Notes: generated by a model not told the origin, from the sequence alone. DNA of 54,917 nucleotides from Bacteroidota bacterium (GCA_037133915.1 JBAXND010000028.1:1-54917), one strand, 5' to 3'. Shown: positions 1 to 11,500, numbered from the stretch's first letter. Numbers and translations are program-made.

Positions 1-3000
1 TTGGCGGCACCGGTGCATATTCATATTCACTCAATGGTGGAACACCACAATCATCCAATGTTTTCAGCGGTCTTTCAGCCGGTAGCTATACAATATTAGT
101 TAGCGATGCAAAAGGTTGTACCTTCTCAATCACTACTCCGATAGTAATTTCTAATCCTGCTGCATTATCAGCAACAGCGGCTGGTTCATCACAGGTTAGC
201 TGTAACAATGCAAGCGATGGTGTTATTACAGTGACCGCAGTTGGTGGCACAGGTGCATACTCATATTCATTGAATGGCGGAACACCACAATCATCGAATG
301 TGTTCAGCGGTCTTTCAGCCGGAAGCTATACAATAGTAGTTAGCGATGCAAAAGGATGTACGTTCTCAATTTCAACTCCGATTGTAATTTCAAATCCTGC
401 TGGTTTATCAGCAACAGCAAGCGGCTCAGCACAGGTTAGCTGTAACAATGCAAGCGACGGTGTTATTACAGTGACCGCAGTTGGTGGCACAGGTGCGTAC
501 TCATATTCATTGAATGGCGGAACGCCACAATCATCAAATGTGTTCAGCGGTCTTTCAGCCGGAAGCTATACAATAGTTGTAAGCGATGCGAAAGGTTGTA
601 CCCTAACGTTACCTGAATATACAATTGCCAACCCATCGGTAATAACAGTTACTGCTCAGTATTCAGGTCAGGTTTCATGCCATGATGCCAGTGACGGTGT
701 AATTACTGTTACTGCTTCCGGTGGAACCGGTATTCTGAGCTACTCTTTAAATGGAGGTCAGTCTCAACTTTCGAACGTATTCTCGGGGCTTACCGCCGGT
801 ATATATCACGTAGTAGTTTATGATGAGAATGGCTGTTCGGGAACGATGGTATTATCTGCTTCAGATATTACCATTCAGAATCCTCCATTGCTTACTATTT
901 CAGTTATTGGTTCATCACAGGTTAGCTGCAACGATGCATTTGACGGCATAATTACTGCGACTGCCAATGGCGGAACTGGTTCATACACTTATTCATTAAA
1001 TGGTGGTGTGCCACAATTATCCAACGTGTTTAATGGTCTGCCAGCAGGCACATACACTATCACAGTAAATGATGTTTATGGATGCGAGGCCATTAGTGAA
1101 GCCATTACAATTGCTAATCCTGATCCGTTATCAGCAACAGCGGTTGGTTCATCACAGGTTAGCTGCAACAATGCCGGCGACGGTGTTATTACAGTGACCG
1201 CAGTTGGTGGCACTGGCGTTTATTCATATTCACTCAATGGCGGAACAGCCCAATCATCGAATGTGTTCAGCGGTCTTTCAGCCGGAAGCTATACAATATT
1301 AGTTAGTGATGCAAAAGGATGTACGTTCTCAATTTCAACTCCGATTGTAATATCCAATCCTGCTGCATTATCAGCAACAGCTGTTGGTTCAGCACAGGTT
1401 AGCTGTCATAATGGTGGTGATGCTTCTATTACTGTAACAGCAACAGGTGGCACCGGTGCATATTCATATTCATTGAATGGAGGTTTGGCACAGGTTTCTA
1501 ACGTATTCGATCATCTTGCTGCGGGCAGCTACACTGTGGTTGTAACGGATGCAAATGGATGTAGTTTCACAATCATTGATCCTATTATCATTGCCAATCC
1601 CGATCAGCTCTCAGCAACTGCAAGCGGTTCATCACAGGTGAGCTGTAACAATGCAAGTGATGGGGTAATAACTGTAACAGCCGCGGGCGGTACCGGTTCT
1701 TATTCATATTCGCTCAATGGCGGATTAGCTCAGTCATCTAATATATTTAGTGGCCTGGCGTCCGGTTCATATCTCGTCTCGGTGAATGATGCAAAAGGCT
1801 GCATTTTTTCAATTGCCGTTCCCATTATAATTTCCAATCCTGATGCAATTTCGGCAACAGCTGTCGGTTCATCACAGGTCAGCTGCAAAAATAGCAGTGA
1901 TGGTAGCATTACGGTAACAGCAGTCGGTGGTACGGGTGCGTATTCATATTCACTGAATGGTGGAATTTTTCAAACATCAAATGTGTTTAACGGTCTTTCA
2001 GCCGGTTCTTACACCGTAGTTGTAACTGATGCGAATGGTTGTTCCTTCACTCTGCCTTCTCCTGTTGTTATTGCTAATCCTGCCGGCTTATCAGCAACAG
2101 CAGCTGGTTCATCGCAGGTGAGCTGCAACAATGCAAGCGACGGTGTTATTACAGTGACCGCAGTTGGTGGCACAGGCGCATATTCATATTCACTCAATGG
2201 TGGATTAGCCCAGTTATCGAATGTGTTCAGCGGACTGGCAAGCGGTACTTACAGCGTGACCGTTGTTGACGAGAACGGTTGTTCCGTCACCACTGATGCG
2301 CTCACAATTGCTAATCCAACCATTATTACTGTTACTGCTCAAAATTCTTTGCAGGTATCCTGCCATGATGGTAATGACGGTGTAATCACAATCTTTGCCA
2401 GCGGCGGAACACCTCATTATACATATGCTATCAATGGTGGACAGCAACAATCATCGAATGTATTCAGCGGCTTATATGCCGGCAGCTATCAGATTATGGT
2501 TTATGATCAGAATGGTTGTTCAGGAACCATTGATAATTCGGGTGGCGTAGTAACGATAGCCAATCCGCCTCAAATTACTGTAACTGCGGTATCTACTCCG
2601 CAAGTGGGTTGCCACGATGGCGCAGACGGTCAGATTACGGTAACGGCAGCAGGAGGAACAGGTGCCTATTCCTATTCATTGAATGGTGGCGCACTTCAAT
2701 CAACTGATGTATTTTCTAATCTCGTAAGCGGTACTTATGTTGTGACTGTATTTGATGCAAACAATTGCTCGGTTTCAACATCACCGATAGTAATTGCCAA
2801 TCCTGCACAGCTAACAGTTTCTGTCAGTGGTTCCACTCAGGTAAGCTGCCATGATGCCGGCGACGGAGTTATTAATGTCGTTGCAGGTGGTGGAACAGGT
2901 GCTTATTCCTTCTCTCTGAATGGAGGCGACGTTCAATCATCTCCGGTATTTAATAATCTGATTGCAGGAACCTACACCGTGACCGTATTTGATGCCAATG

Positions 3001-4958
3001 GTTGTTCTGTAATGTCCGGCTCAGTTGTAATTGACAATCCAAAAGAAATTACTGCAGTCAGTGTTATTACAAACCCTGTATCCTGTAACAACGGAAATAA
3101 CGGCGTTATTACGGTTTCTGCTTCCGGTGGAACGGGCAGTCTTTCTTATTCATTGAATGGCGGTCCGCTTCAGACATCAAATGTTTTCAGCTTCCTCAGC
3201 AGCGGCATTTATACAATTACTGTTTCTGATGCAAATGGCTGTTCCCTGGTAATGGAAGCTGTTGATCTGACCAATCCTGATGCCGTTTCACTCAGTGTTC
3301 AGGCGAGTCCTCAGGTTTCATGTAACACTTCCAATGATGGTGTAATTACAGTTAATGCAAGCGGTGGCAACGGTGTCTATTCATATTCACTTAATGGTGG
3401 ACCATCACAAACATCCAATGTATTCAGTTCATTGAATGCCGGGTCATATTTTGTTACAGTGTATGATGGGAATCTCTGCATGGCAAGCAGTCCTGAGATA
3501 ACAATTCAGGATCCTGAGCCGATTGTTGTAAGTGCTGTTGGTTCGCCTCAGGTAAGCTGCAATAATTCAAGCGATGCTACAATTAATGTTACTGTTACCG
3601 GTGGAACAGGAAGTTATTCCTACTCACTGAATGGCGGACAGTTCCAGCAGTCAGGCATTTTCAGCGGCTTAGCTTCGGGGTCTTATACTGTGGAGGTCTT
3701 TGACCAGAATGGCTGTTCAAGCATTTCTTCAGTAATGGATATCCTGAATCCATTGCCCATAAGTTTAAGTATTTCAGCAACAGCCGAAGTCAGCTGCCAC
3801 AATAGTAACGATGGAACAATTTCTATCATAGCAAGCGGTGGCAACGGTGGCTACACATACTCACTCAATGGAAGCAATCCGTCAGTAACCAATGTGTTCT
3901 CCACACTGATATCGGGAACATACAATGTGGTTGTTTTTGACCAGAACGGTTGTACTTCAGGCGAGAATATGGTACAGATTGGTAATCCTGATTCACTGGT
4001 TGTTATTCCCTTACAGGCTAAGTATACATGCACTCAGAATAGTCTCACCTCGCTTAATGTAAATGTGAGTGGGGGTGCACAGCCTTATCAGTATTCCATT
4101 GACGGAGGACTTACATTCCAGTCATCTTTTACCTTTGATTCAATAATTGCAGGTGTTTATAATATCATTGTAAAAGATGCAAAAGGATGTACTACTGAAG
4201 TTCCTGCTTTCCCTGTAAACACACCTAATCCAATGCACGGTTCCGTTGACATCGTTTCGGGAAATCTTTGCAACGGACATTCAGATGCCATCATACAAGT
4301 GAATGCCAGCGACGGTGTTCCTCCTTACAGTTACTCACTTGATGGCGCATCATTTGTGAGCAATGATATGTTTGGCAATGTTTCGGCAGGCAATCACACC
4401 GTTGATATTATGGATACCAATGGCTGTTCAATCCGTGTTGATTTCAGTATCGAAGCGGCACCCGTTATTGATATAAACCTTGTATCATACAGTGATGCCA
4501 ATTGTGCCGGGAAAAAAGATGGCGCTATTGAAGTGGCTGTTGATGGCGGACAAAGTCCATACACCTATTCATGGTCAACCGGTGGCAGTGAAGCCTCGGT
4601 AACAAATCTTGATGCCGGTGTTTACACCCTTACAATTACCGATAACCTTGGATGCAAGGTGGAATTTACAAAACCTGTACTTACCGGTATCAATGAAGAC
4701 GAACTGGTGATAAACAATGTGTTCTCGCCCAATGCCGATGGTATTAACGATGTTTGGGTAATCGGCAATATAGATTTATATCCTGAAAATGAACTTGTGG
4801 TTCTTAACCGCTGGGGCAATGAGGTATTTACTGAAAAGAGCTACCACAATGACTGGTCGGGAAGCCGCTTGCTTGAAGGTACATACTTCTATGTATTGAA
4901 AGTTAAAATGTGCGATGAAGACAGAACGTTCCAGGGATATATCACCATTGTTCGTTAA
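1..4958 (+). CDS. SprB-type repeat adhesin, T9SS type B (CHU_C) C-terminus, 5' truncated
   Basis: The frame is open from base 3, so the gene begins outside the window; the first internal ATG (231) is not a start. The visible ~1650 residues are about 20 tandem SprB-like units of roughly 75-80 residues, each with the pattern VSCxxxxDGxITVxxxGGTGxYSYSLNGG, SNVFxGLxxGxYTxxVxDxxGC and xxIxNP. The first ten units are very similar; the last three are diverged (SIDGG, SLDGA, SWSTGG). The end, from NNVFSPNADGINDVW through LNRWGNEVF to GYITIVR, is the gliding-motility/CHU_C domain that routes proteins through the type IX secretion system. Family knowledge: SprB is a mobile cell-surface adhesin in gliding Bacteroidota. 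The porP/sprF-like gene starts 30 bp downstream, the usual partner for a type B substrate. Adhesin function is inferred; family assignment is firm. Confidence 0.93.
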   Translation, partial: GGTGAYSYSLNGGTPQSSNVFSGLSAGSYTILVSDAKGCTFSITTPIVISNPAALSATAAGSSQVSCNNASDGVITVTAVGGTGAYSYSLNGGTPQSSNVFSGLSAGSYTIVVSDAKGCTFSISTPIVISNPAGLSATASGSAQVSCNNASDGVITVTAVGGTGAYSYSLNGGTPQSSNVFSGLSAGSYTIVVSDAKGCTLTLPEYTIANPSVITVTAQYSGQVSCHDASDGVITVTASGGTGILSYSLNGGQSQLSNVFSGLTAGIYHVVVYDENGCSGTMVLSASDITIQNPPLLTISVIGSSQVSCNDAFDGIITATANGGTGSYTYSLNGGVPQLSNVFNGLPAGTYTITVNDVYGCEAISEAITIANPDPLSATAVGSSQVSCNNAGDGVITVTAVGGTGVYSYSLNGGTAQSSNVFSGLSAGSYTILVSDAKGCTFSISTPIVISNPAALSATAVGSAQVSCHNGGDASITVTATGGTGAYSYSLNGGLAQVSNVFDHLAAGSYTVVVTDANGCSFTIIDPIIIANPDQLSATASGSSQVSCNNASDGVITVTAAGGTGSYSYSLNGGLAQSSNIFSGLASGSYLVSVNDAKGCIFSIAVPIIISNPDAISATAVGSSQVSCKNSSDGSITVTAVGGTGAYSYSLNGGIFQTSNVFNGLSAGSYTVVVTDANGCSFTLPSPVVIANPAGLSATAAGSSQVSCNNASDGVITVTAVGGTGAYSYSLNGGLAQLSNVFSGLASGTYSVTVVDENGCSVTTDALTIANPTIITVTAQNSLQVSCHDGNDGVITIFASGGTPHYTYAINGGQQQSSNVFSGLYAGSYQIMVYDQNGCSGTIDNSGGVVTIANPPQITVTAVSTPQVGCHDGADGQITVTAAGGTGAYSYSLNGGALQSTDVFSNLVSGTYVVTVFDANNCSVSTSPIVIANPAQLTVSVSGSTQVSCHDAGDGVINVVAGGGTGAYSFSLNGGDVQSSPVFNNLIAGTYTVTVFDANGCSVMSGSVVIDNPKEITAVSVITNPVSCNNGNNGVITVSASGGTGSLSYSLNGGPLQTSNVFSFLSSGIYTITVSDANGCSLVMEAVDLTNPDAVSLSVQASPQVSCNTSNDGVITVNASGGNGVYSYSLNGGPSQTSNVFSSLNAGSYFVTVYDGNLCMASSPEITIQDPEPIVVSAVGSPQVSCNNSSDATINVTVTGGTGSYSYSLNGGQFQQSGIFSGLASGSYTVEVFDQNGCSSISSVMDILNPLPISLSISATAEVSCHNSNDGTISIIASGGNGGYTYSLNGSNPSVTNVFSTLISGTYNVVVFDQNGCTSGENMVQIGNPDSLVVIPLQAKYTCTQNSLTSLNVNVSGGAQPYQYSIDGGLTFQSSFTFDSIIAGVYNIIVKDAKGCTTEVPAFPVNTPNPMHGSVDIVSGNLCNGHSDAIIQVNASDGVPPYSYSLDGASFVSNDMFGNVSAGNHTVDIMDTNGCSIRVDFSIEAAPVIDINLVSYSDANCAGKKDGAIEVAVDGGQSPYTYSWSTGGSEASVTNLDAGVYTLTITDNLGCKVEFTKPVLTGINEDELVINNVFSPNADGINDVWVIGNIDLYPENELVVLNRWGNEVFTEKSYHNDWSGSRLLEGTYFYVLKVKMCDEDRTFQGYITIVR

Positions 4959-4988
4959 CCAAACCATTTAATTTAAATTCTCATTATC

Positions 4989-5942
4989 ATGAAAAAGTCA
5001 ATAACGATAATAGCCGCAATGTTGCTTGCACTTTGTGGATATGCTCAGCAGGATGCCGTTTATAATCATTATATGTTTAATGAATTGCTTATAAATCCTG
5101 CGTATGCCGGTACCAAGGGACTGCTCAATGCCAATGCTATTTTTGCAACGCAATGGACAGGTTTCTCCGGTTCGCCGACCACTCAGACGTTGAGTCTTGA
5201 AGGTCCGGTTTCGCCCAGTATTGGTCTGGGAATACACTTCATCAACGATAAACTGGGCGCTCAAAGTACGCAGGGATTATTCGGAAGTTATTCATATAAA
5301 ATTAAGCTTGGCGAAAAATTCAAACTATCAATGGGTCTTGCTGCAGGCGTTTCATACTTCACGCTCGACGGTACAAAGCTTACAAGCGAAAATATTGATG
5401 ACCCGGCGATTCCCAAAAATTCTGTAAGCACGGTGTTGTTTGATTCCAAGGCCGGACTGTTCCTTTACAGCGACAGGTTTTATGCAGGATTCAGTGTAAC
5501 AGATATGCTGGGTGATGTAATAAAACCAAAAGATTTGCTGGTAACAAGTCAGTCGAGGCATTACTACCTTACTTCCGGTTATGTGTTTGATTTAGGATCA
5601 AGGCTCAAACTGAAACCGAGTTTTCTTTACAAAGAGGATTTCAGAGCTCCGTCAAACCTCGACCTGAGTACTTTTCTATTGTACAACGAGAAGATTTGGA
5701 TTGGTGCTACCGTTAGGGTAGGAGCACAGGTTTTCAAGAACAATGCTCTTGACAACACGCTTAAACACCGCGATGCCATTGTACTGATGACCGAGTGGAA
5801 CATCACCGACAAGCTCAGAATCGGTTATGCCTATACGCAAACACTTTCGGCATTGAAGAACTACTCGGGTCATGAAATTATGGCAGGGTATTACTTCCCC
5901 GTAAAGGAACCGACAAAAATGAAAAATCCCAGGTACTTCTAA
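4989..5942 (+). CDS. Type IX secretion system membrane protein, PorP/SprF family
   Basis: A 317-residue outer-membrane-type protein. It has an N-terminal signal peptide (MKKSITIIAAMLLALCGYAQ) followed by the family hallmark QDAVYNHYMFNELLINPAYAG and then alternating beta-rich segments (TQWTGFSGSPTTQTLS, GLGIHFINDKLG, LFGSYSYKIKLGEKFKLSMG) up to EIMAGYYFPV. Length and start match PorP/SprF proteins, which pair with a cognate type B sorting-domain substrate and help export or anchor it at the surface. It lies 30 bp after the adhesin gene and 19 bp before the OmpA-family gene, so the three are probably co-transcribed. Specific pairing with the upstream adhesin is inferred from adjacency. Confidence 0.93.
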   Translation: MKKSITIIAAMLLALCGYAQQDAVYNHYMFNELLINPAYAGTKGLLNANAIFATQWTGFSGSPTTQTLSLEGPVSPSIGLGIHFINDKLGAQSTQGLFGSYSYKIKLGEKFKLSMGLAAGVSYFTLDGTKLTSENIDDPAIPKNSVSTVLFDSKAGLFLYSDRFYAGFSVTDMLGDVIKPKDLLVTSQSRHYYLTSGYVFDLGSRLKLKPSFLYKEDFRAPSNLDLSTFLLYNEKIWIGATVRVGAQVFKNNALDNTLKHRDAIVLMTEWNITDKLRIGYAYTQTLSALKNYSGHEIMAGYYFPVKEPTKMKNPRYF

Positions 5943-5961
5943 TCTATTAAAAACGACACCA

Positions 5962-7989
5962 ATGAAAACGAAAAACTTTTTCATGAAATATTTCGCGCTT
6001 GTCGTATTGGCCACTTTAATGGCGGGCAGTGTTTCGTCGCAGTCAAACCTTGAGAAGGCCCGGCAAATGAAAGCGAATTTTGAATATACCAAAGCAATAG
6101 AATTATACAAACAGGCATTCGTATTAGTGCCGCCCGGGCTTGAAAGCACACGTGATATGGCCGACTGTTACCTCATGAATAATGACACTAAATCTGCCGA
6201 ACAGTGGTTGGCAAAAGTAGTTCGCTTTCCGGGAGCTACCGTTGAAGATGTGCTGGAATATGCGCATGTGCTGAGGTCAAACGCCCACTATGATGAAGCT
6301 ATAGCTCAATATAAAATTGTTGAAGACAGATCTCCACAGTCCAAAGCAAGTGCTGATGCATGGATATCAGCCTGCACCAATGCTAAAGATTGGATGGCGC
6401 ATCCTGAGTACTTTGACGTTTTAAATGTTGCAGCGGTAAATTCCGAGAATTCAGATTTTGGTTTGATTCCTTTCAACAAAGGATTTATTCTTACTTCCGA
6501 CAGAAAAATACCCGGAAAAAATTATGGCGAAAATGAAATCTCGGGCTGGACCGGAAAACCGTATCTGAAACAATATTATTTTGATGCCGACGGTAATGGC
6601 GAACCCGGTCAGGACGGACAGGAAATTGCAGCTCTCAACAACGGGTATCATAATGGTCCGGGTGTGTTTGACCCTTCGGAAGGACGCATATATTTTACCC
6701 GCACTAAAATGGTGAAAGTGACCAAAAAACCCGTGAATAGTGATCCTACAAGTTGGTATGATCATTCTAAAACCAAAGATTTTGTAAACAGGCTTGAGAT
6801 TTATACCGCCGATTATGTAAACGGAAAATGGCAGAATGTGCAGCCTTTTGCATTCAACAAAGTGGAAGAATATTCCGTAGGTCACCCGGCGCTATCGCCC
6901 GATGGAAGCGTGCTGTATTTCGTATCTGATATGCCCGGCGGGTTCGGTGGCCCCGATATCTATTTCAGCCGTAAGGGCGACGATGGTAAATGGAGTACTC
7001 CGCAGAATGCCGGAAACAAAATCAATACTGCCGGAAGCGAAGTTTTTCCGTCTGTGGGTGATGATGGCGTTTTGTATTTTTCCAGCGACGGCCTTGCCGG
7101 AATGGGTGGACTTGATATTTTTTCGGCAAGCGGAAGTCTGAATAAATGGTCGGATCCACAGAACCTGAAATACCCGATTAATTCATCCAAAGACGATTTC
7201 GCACCTTACTTTCCCAAACATGGGGAGGGCGGATATTTTGCCTCGGCACGCGACGGTGGACTGGGAAGTGATGATATTTACAAAGTATCGCCCACACCCA
7301 TCAAAGACCTTATGCTGGCTGTTGTTACAAAAGAAAAACACGACGATGGTTCTCTGGCATTGCTCGACGGAGTGAGTGTAAAGGTTTACAATAAAGTAAA
7401 TGATCAAACCGATTTGCTGACTACGTCTGCTAACGGCGTGGCATACCTGAAAGCGCCCTGTGGTTCAAACTTTGAATTGACCGGCAGTAAAGAAGGCTAT
7501 TTTACGAAGATGAATGCTTCCGTTGATGCCGGTCTGTGCAAAACCAGACATGATACGGTTTTCGTAGAACTTGTGCTGGAAAAAATAGTGCTGAATAAAC
7601 CCATCGTACTGGAAAATATTTATTATGATTATAACAAATGGAACATCAGGCCTGATGCTGCCATTGAGTTGAATAAGCTGGTGGTAATACTCATTCAAAA
7701 CCCTTCAATCAATATCGAGTTGGGGTCTCATACCGACTGTCGCGGTACAGCGGAATACAACCAGAAGCTTTCGCAGAAACGTGCAGAATCAGCCGTTGCC
7801 TATATTGTATCCAATGGAATTGATTCGAAACGAATCACAGCCAAAGGATATGGCGAATCTGTTTCTGTGAACGGATGCACCGATGGTGTGAAATGCACGG
7901 AAGAAGAATACCAGATGAACAGAAGAACAGAATTCAAAGTTACAAGTATCAATAAAAATTCCGTTTCTTATCTTGATAATACACCATAG
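5962..7989 (+). CDS. OmpA-family protein with TPR, PD40/WD40-like and peptidoglycan-binding domains (PorE-like)
   Basis: A 675-residue secreted protein. It has an N-terminal signal peptide (residues 1 to ~27), TPR-like helices (~30-135, e.g. ARQMKANFEYTKAIELYKQA), and a PD40/beta-propeller region (~300-440) with repeated blades such as PALSPDGSVLYFVSDMPGG, FPSVGDDGVLYFSSDGLAG and YFASARDGGLGSDDIYKV. A carboxypeptidase-regulatory-like segment (~455-535) and a C-terminal OmpA domain (~548-660) follow, with GSHTDCRGTAEYNQKLSQKR carrying the Asp and Arg that bind peptidoglycan in this family. The order TPR-PD40-CTD-OmpA matches PorE-like T9SS components and related proteins encoded next to PorP/SprF genes. 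It probably tethers the outer-membrane complex to peptidoglycan. Whether it is the genome's main PorE or a cassette-specific paralogue cannot be decided here. Confidence 0.88.
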   Translation: MKTKNFFMKYFALVVLATLMAGSVSSQSNLEKARQMKANFEYTKAIELYKQAFVLVPPGLESTRDMADCYLMNNDTKSAEQWLAKVVRFPGATVEDVLEYAHVLRSNAHYDEAIAQYKIVEDRSPQSKASADAWISACTNAKDWMAHPEYFDVLNVAAVNSENSDFGLIPFNKGFILTSDRKIPGKNYGENEISGWTGKPYLKQYYFDADGNGEPGQDGQEIAALNNGYHNGPGVFDPSEGRIYFTRTKMVKVTKKPVNSDPTSWYDHSKTKDFVNRLEIYTADYVNGKWQNVQPFAFNKVEEYSVGHPALSPDGSVLYFVSDMPGGFGGPDIYFSRKGDDGKWSTPQNAGNKINTAGSEVFPSVGDDGVLYFSSDGLAGMGGLDIFSASGSLNKWSDPQNLKYPINSSKDDFAPYFPKHGEGGYFASARDGGLGSDDIYKVSPTPIKDLMLAVVTKEKHDDGSLALLDGVSVKVYNKVNDQTDLLTTSANGVAYLKAPCGSNFELTGSKEGYFTKMNASVDAGLCKTRHDTVFVELVLEKIVLNKPIVLENIYYDYNKWNIRPDAAIELNKLVVILIQNPSINIELGSHTDCRGTAEYNQKLSQKRAESAVAYIVSNGIDSKRITAKGYGESVSVNGCTDGVKCTEEEYQMNRRTEFKVTSINKNSVSYLDNTP

Positions 7990-8578
7990 CATTATTGTTT
8001 CATTCATCAATTCCGTGAGTGTTTTGTTTTATTCGTTGTGATTTCTAAAAACGCCCTTTTCATTTTTCAGGAAAGGGCGTTTTCACTAAAAAGGCATTTT
8101 TGCGCACAATGTTATCATTCAAAAGGTTGATTGTCGATAATTAATGAAAAATATTATTGTCTTTATCTAAACAATGTGCATTTATAATTATATTCTATAA
8201 ATAGTGTTTCAACACCAAGTCTTTCTAAGAATGCATAAATAACCATTGTTAAATATATGTATTGAGGATAAGTGATAAACAGGTCTTTTAACGCTTGTAT
8301 TATCAAATAATTAACATCCCGGACTTTGTATTTTAACTTGCTTTTAATATATTTGCTATAGAATTCATTTCTGATTTTTTCAATTTTAAGGGGAGGCGTG
8401 AGGGTGCAATCCTGCACATCATGCAAAGTTTGGAAGCACATTTTAGGTTGGGACACGAGTTCATGAATTAGTTGAGCATGGTATGGGAATATTATATTTT
8501 TTCTCATGCTGTATTGTTTGAATACTATTTTTTTGATGGCGCTTGAATCAATTATATAAAACCAAACAAACATAACCT
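7990..8578. other. AT-rich intergenic region with a terminator and no convincing gene
   Basis: The 589 bp between the OmpA gene and the giant secreted protein hold an obvious transcription terminator at 8047-8083. The remaining ~490 bp are strongly AT-rich. A minus-strand open frame (8163-8573, 136 codons) exists, but its predicted product has no motif I recognise and a low-complexity, Ile/Tyr/Lys-rich composition typical of AT-rich spacer. Its start would lie only 5 bp from the divergent ATG at 8579. I see no RNA gene. Confidence 0.6.
8047..8083 (+). terminator. Intrinsic terminator after the SprB/PorP/OmpA operon
   Basis: Perfect 12-bp inverted repeat: AAAACGCCCTTT (8047-8058) and AAAGGGCGTTTT (8072-8083) with a 13-nt loop. 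The right arm ends in T residues. It lies 58 bp after the OmpA-family stop codon. The A/T symmetry would let it work in both directions. Confidence 0.85.
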
Positions 8579-11500
8579 ATGAGATCACGTATTACTTTCA
8601 AACAGAAAAGTTTCAGGGCATTGATAACTGCCTTAACGATGTTAGTGCTTGTTATTGTTACCCTGAATGCATATTCGCAGACTGCTACAGTTGGAGACTA
8701 TCGCTCTAAAGCTTCAGGCACCTGGGCTACTGCCGGCACATGGGAAAAAAGAACTGCGGCAAATACCTGGTCTACTGCCACTACGGCTCCCACTGCTGCC
8801 AACAATGTATATATACAGGCCGGGCATACAGTTACTATTGGCGCTGCTGGCGCTGTTTGCAACGACCTCCATTTCAATGCAACCGGTGTGCTGGCATTAA
8901 GCACGTACACATTGTCTGTAAGCGGAAAACTCAGAAATTATTCCGGAACAGTCGTTACCGGAACTACCGATGGAACCTTTTATAGTGGACAGTCAAATTC
9001 AACTTCACCAGCAAATAATACAATTATTACAGGCACAGGAAAAATATCTTTTGTCGGTTCAACCCGCACTATTACCACTACCGGTGAATGGGGAATAGGT
9101 AGCGGAACTTCTTCTGGCTGGACTCTCGATTTCAGTCTTACTGCTGCCAATACCGGCACACTGCAAACCGCTATTCAGGCCGGTGTGGTAACTGTTACAT
9201 CTGGTATTGTAGACATGGGTACCAACGGTCTTTTCATCAATCAGAGCGCATATGCAAGCTGTAATGTGACTATCAGTAATGGAGCCACACTAAAATCTTC
9301 TGCCACCGGTTCGGGGGCGTCAGCTGTGATGAGTAAAACAACAGGCTCTGCAGCAGGTAAGCTAACTGTTAGTGCAGGAGGAACACTGTTGCTGCTTGGG
9401 CTTTCTCCAACCATTGCTTTTTCGGCATCAACGCCTTATGACTTTTCGGGCGTGGTTGAATATGGAGCTGCTGGCGCCCAGACATTCCTTGCAGTTACCA
9501 ACGGCGGAACATCAGCACCCGGCAGCAGTACGTACCCATATTCAACAGTAAGGCTCAGCGGTTCGGGACAGAAAAAACTGAATCTGAACACAACGATAAA
9601 TACCAGCTTAATTATGGCAGGTACTGCTACATTTTATTACAATTTAAATACACTTACCTACGGCCCTAGTGCCAGCCTTGAATATGCATCTACTGTCACA
9701 ATACCAACACCTGCATCAACCAATGAATGGACATCTTCATCTGCATTGCCGGCCAGTCTGGTAATTAATGCAGCTGTTACTGTGCCGACATGGTTGACTC
9801 TGGTAGTGAACGGAGGGCTGACATTGCAAAGTGGCAGTACTCTTACAATTGGTAACAATTCGACATTTACCGTTAAGGGAGATGCCGTGAATAATGGCGG
9901 AACACTGAGCATGGGTGCAACAAGTACGGAATTTAAATATTCGAAAGGTTCCGCGAATCAAGCTGTGATGGCTGCCACTTACACCAGCCTTACTTTTGAC
10001 AACTACGCAAAAATCCTCCCGTCTTCGGGCTCCATAATTGTTACCGGTACGTTCACACCGGGAACCGGTACCGGGCATACAATTACCGGCAGTACTTTTG
10101 AGTTTAACTCAACCAGCTCGCAGACGATACCTGCCTTCACGTATTATAACCTTACAACCTCCGGCGCTAGAAGCTACAGCACAATAACTTTTGGTACAGG
10201 TACTGTAGGTATTGCAAATACACTGACACTATCAGCCACCTTTAGCAGTGGCTATTATTATGCGATGAACAGTTCCAATGTAATTGATTATAACGGAACC
10301 GGAAGCCAGGCTGTGGTTGCAATACCAACAGGCTCTTCGGCATACGATTATAATAGTTTAACCATAAGTGGCAACAGGGGTGGGAGCGGAGTAATTACGT
10401 TTCCATCATCTATAATAGGTATTGCAAACACCTTCAGCCTAACAGCGACCAACGTGAGCTCATGGGTAATGACGGGGAATACCATTAAATTCAATGGGGG
10501 TATGAACCAATTAGTGCCAACTCTTACAGGTTTTTCCTATAATAATCTAACTATTGCCAACAGCTATTATTACTCCACGCTCACAGGAACTCCGACAACC
10601 ATTACCGGTGACCTTACGGTCGGTTCAAGCTGTAACCTTAAGTGGGGTACGGGAAGTGCGCGTACGGTGAATATTACCAATAGCGGCGCATCAAGTGTTG
10701 GTCTTGCAGGTTCCGGCACCCTTGATATGAGTGGCATGGCACATATACTTACACTTTCATCGCAGTCGCCCACATTCAGTGGCACACTCACACCGGGAAC
10801 TGCAGTGAGTGTTTTTGAGTACAACAGGAGCGGTGCGCAGACAATCCTGGGTTTGGGTTACTATTACCTTAAACTTTCAGGAACCGGAGTGAAAACGGCT
10901 TCCTCATATTCAACAGTTTCAATTGCCACTAACGGAACTATGGAAATGGCAGGTACAACCACCCCACCGACATTTGCATTAGGTTCAGGCGCATCGGTTC
11001 AGCCCAATATTTCCGGTACTACCCTTAAATATACGGCAACATCAGCACAGACTACCGGCGCTGAATGGTCAACCTCAACCTCATTTGCAACAGTAGAAAT
11101 TGCGAATGCGGCTGGCGTAACAATGGCTACATCGTTCAGTCCGACCATGGATGGGAATACTCTTAAACTTACCAGCGGGGCTCTGACAGTTGGTGCCAAT
11201 ACAATCACGTTTAGTACGGGAAATACACCTATCTCCCGCACGAGCGGTACACTTACTACTACGGTGAGCTCAAGCCTTGTTTTCGGAACTACATATTATA
11301 CCGGCGGTAATGCATTTGCTTTACCCAACGGCACGTTCACTTCAAGTCCGGCTATGCTGAGCAATTTTTCTATTTATCGTGACAACGTACTGACTTTCGG
11401 TGATCAGGATATCACAGTGGCTTCAACACTTACGATGAACAAAGGCGTGATAGATTTAAACACGAGAACCCTTACTCTTGGAAATAATGCTACTGCAACA

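Noticed and set aside
8163..8573. Minus-strand open frame of 136 codons in AT-rich spacer
   Set aside because: No recognisable motif, a biased composition typical of AT-rich noncoding DNA, and a start abutting the divergent gene. Not excluded, but unsupported.
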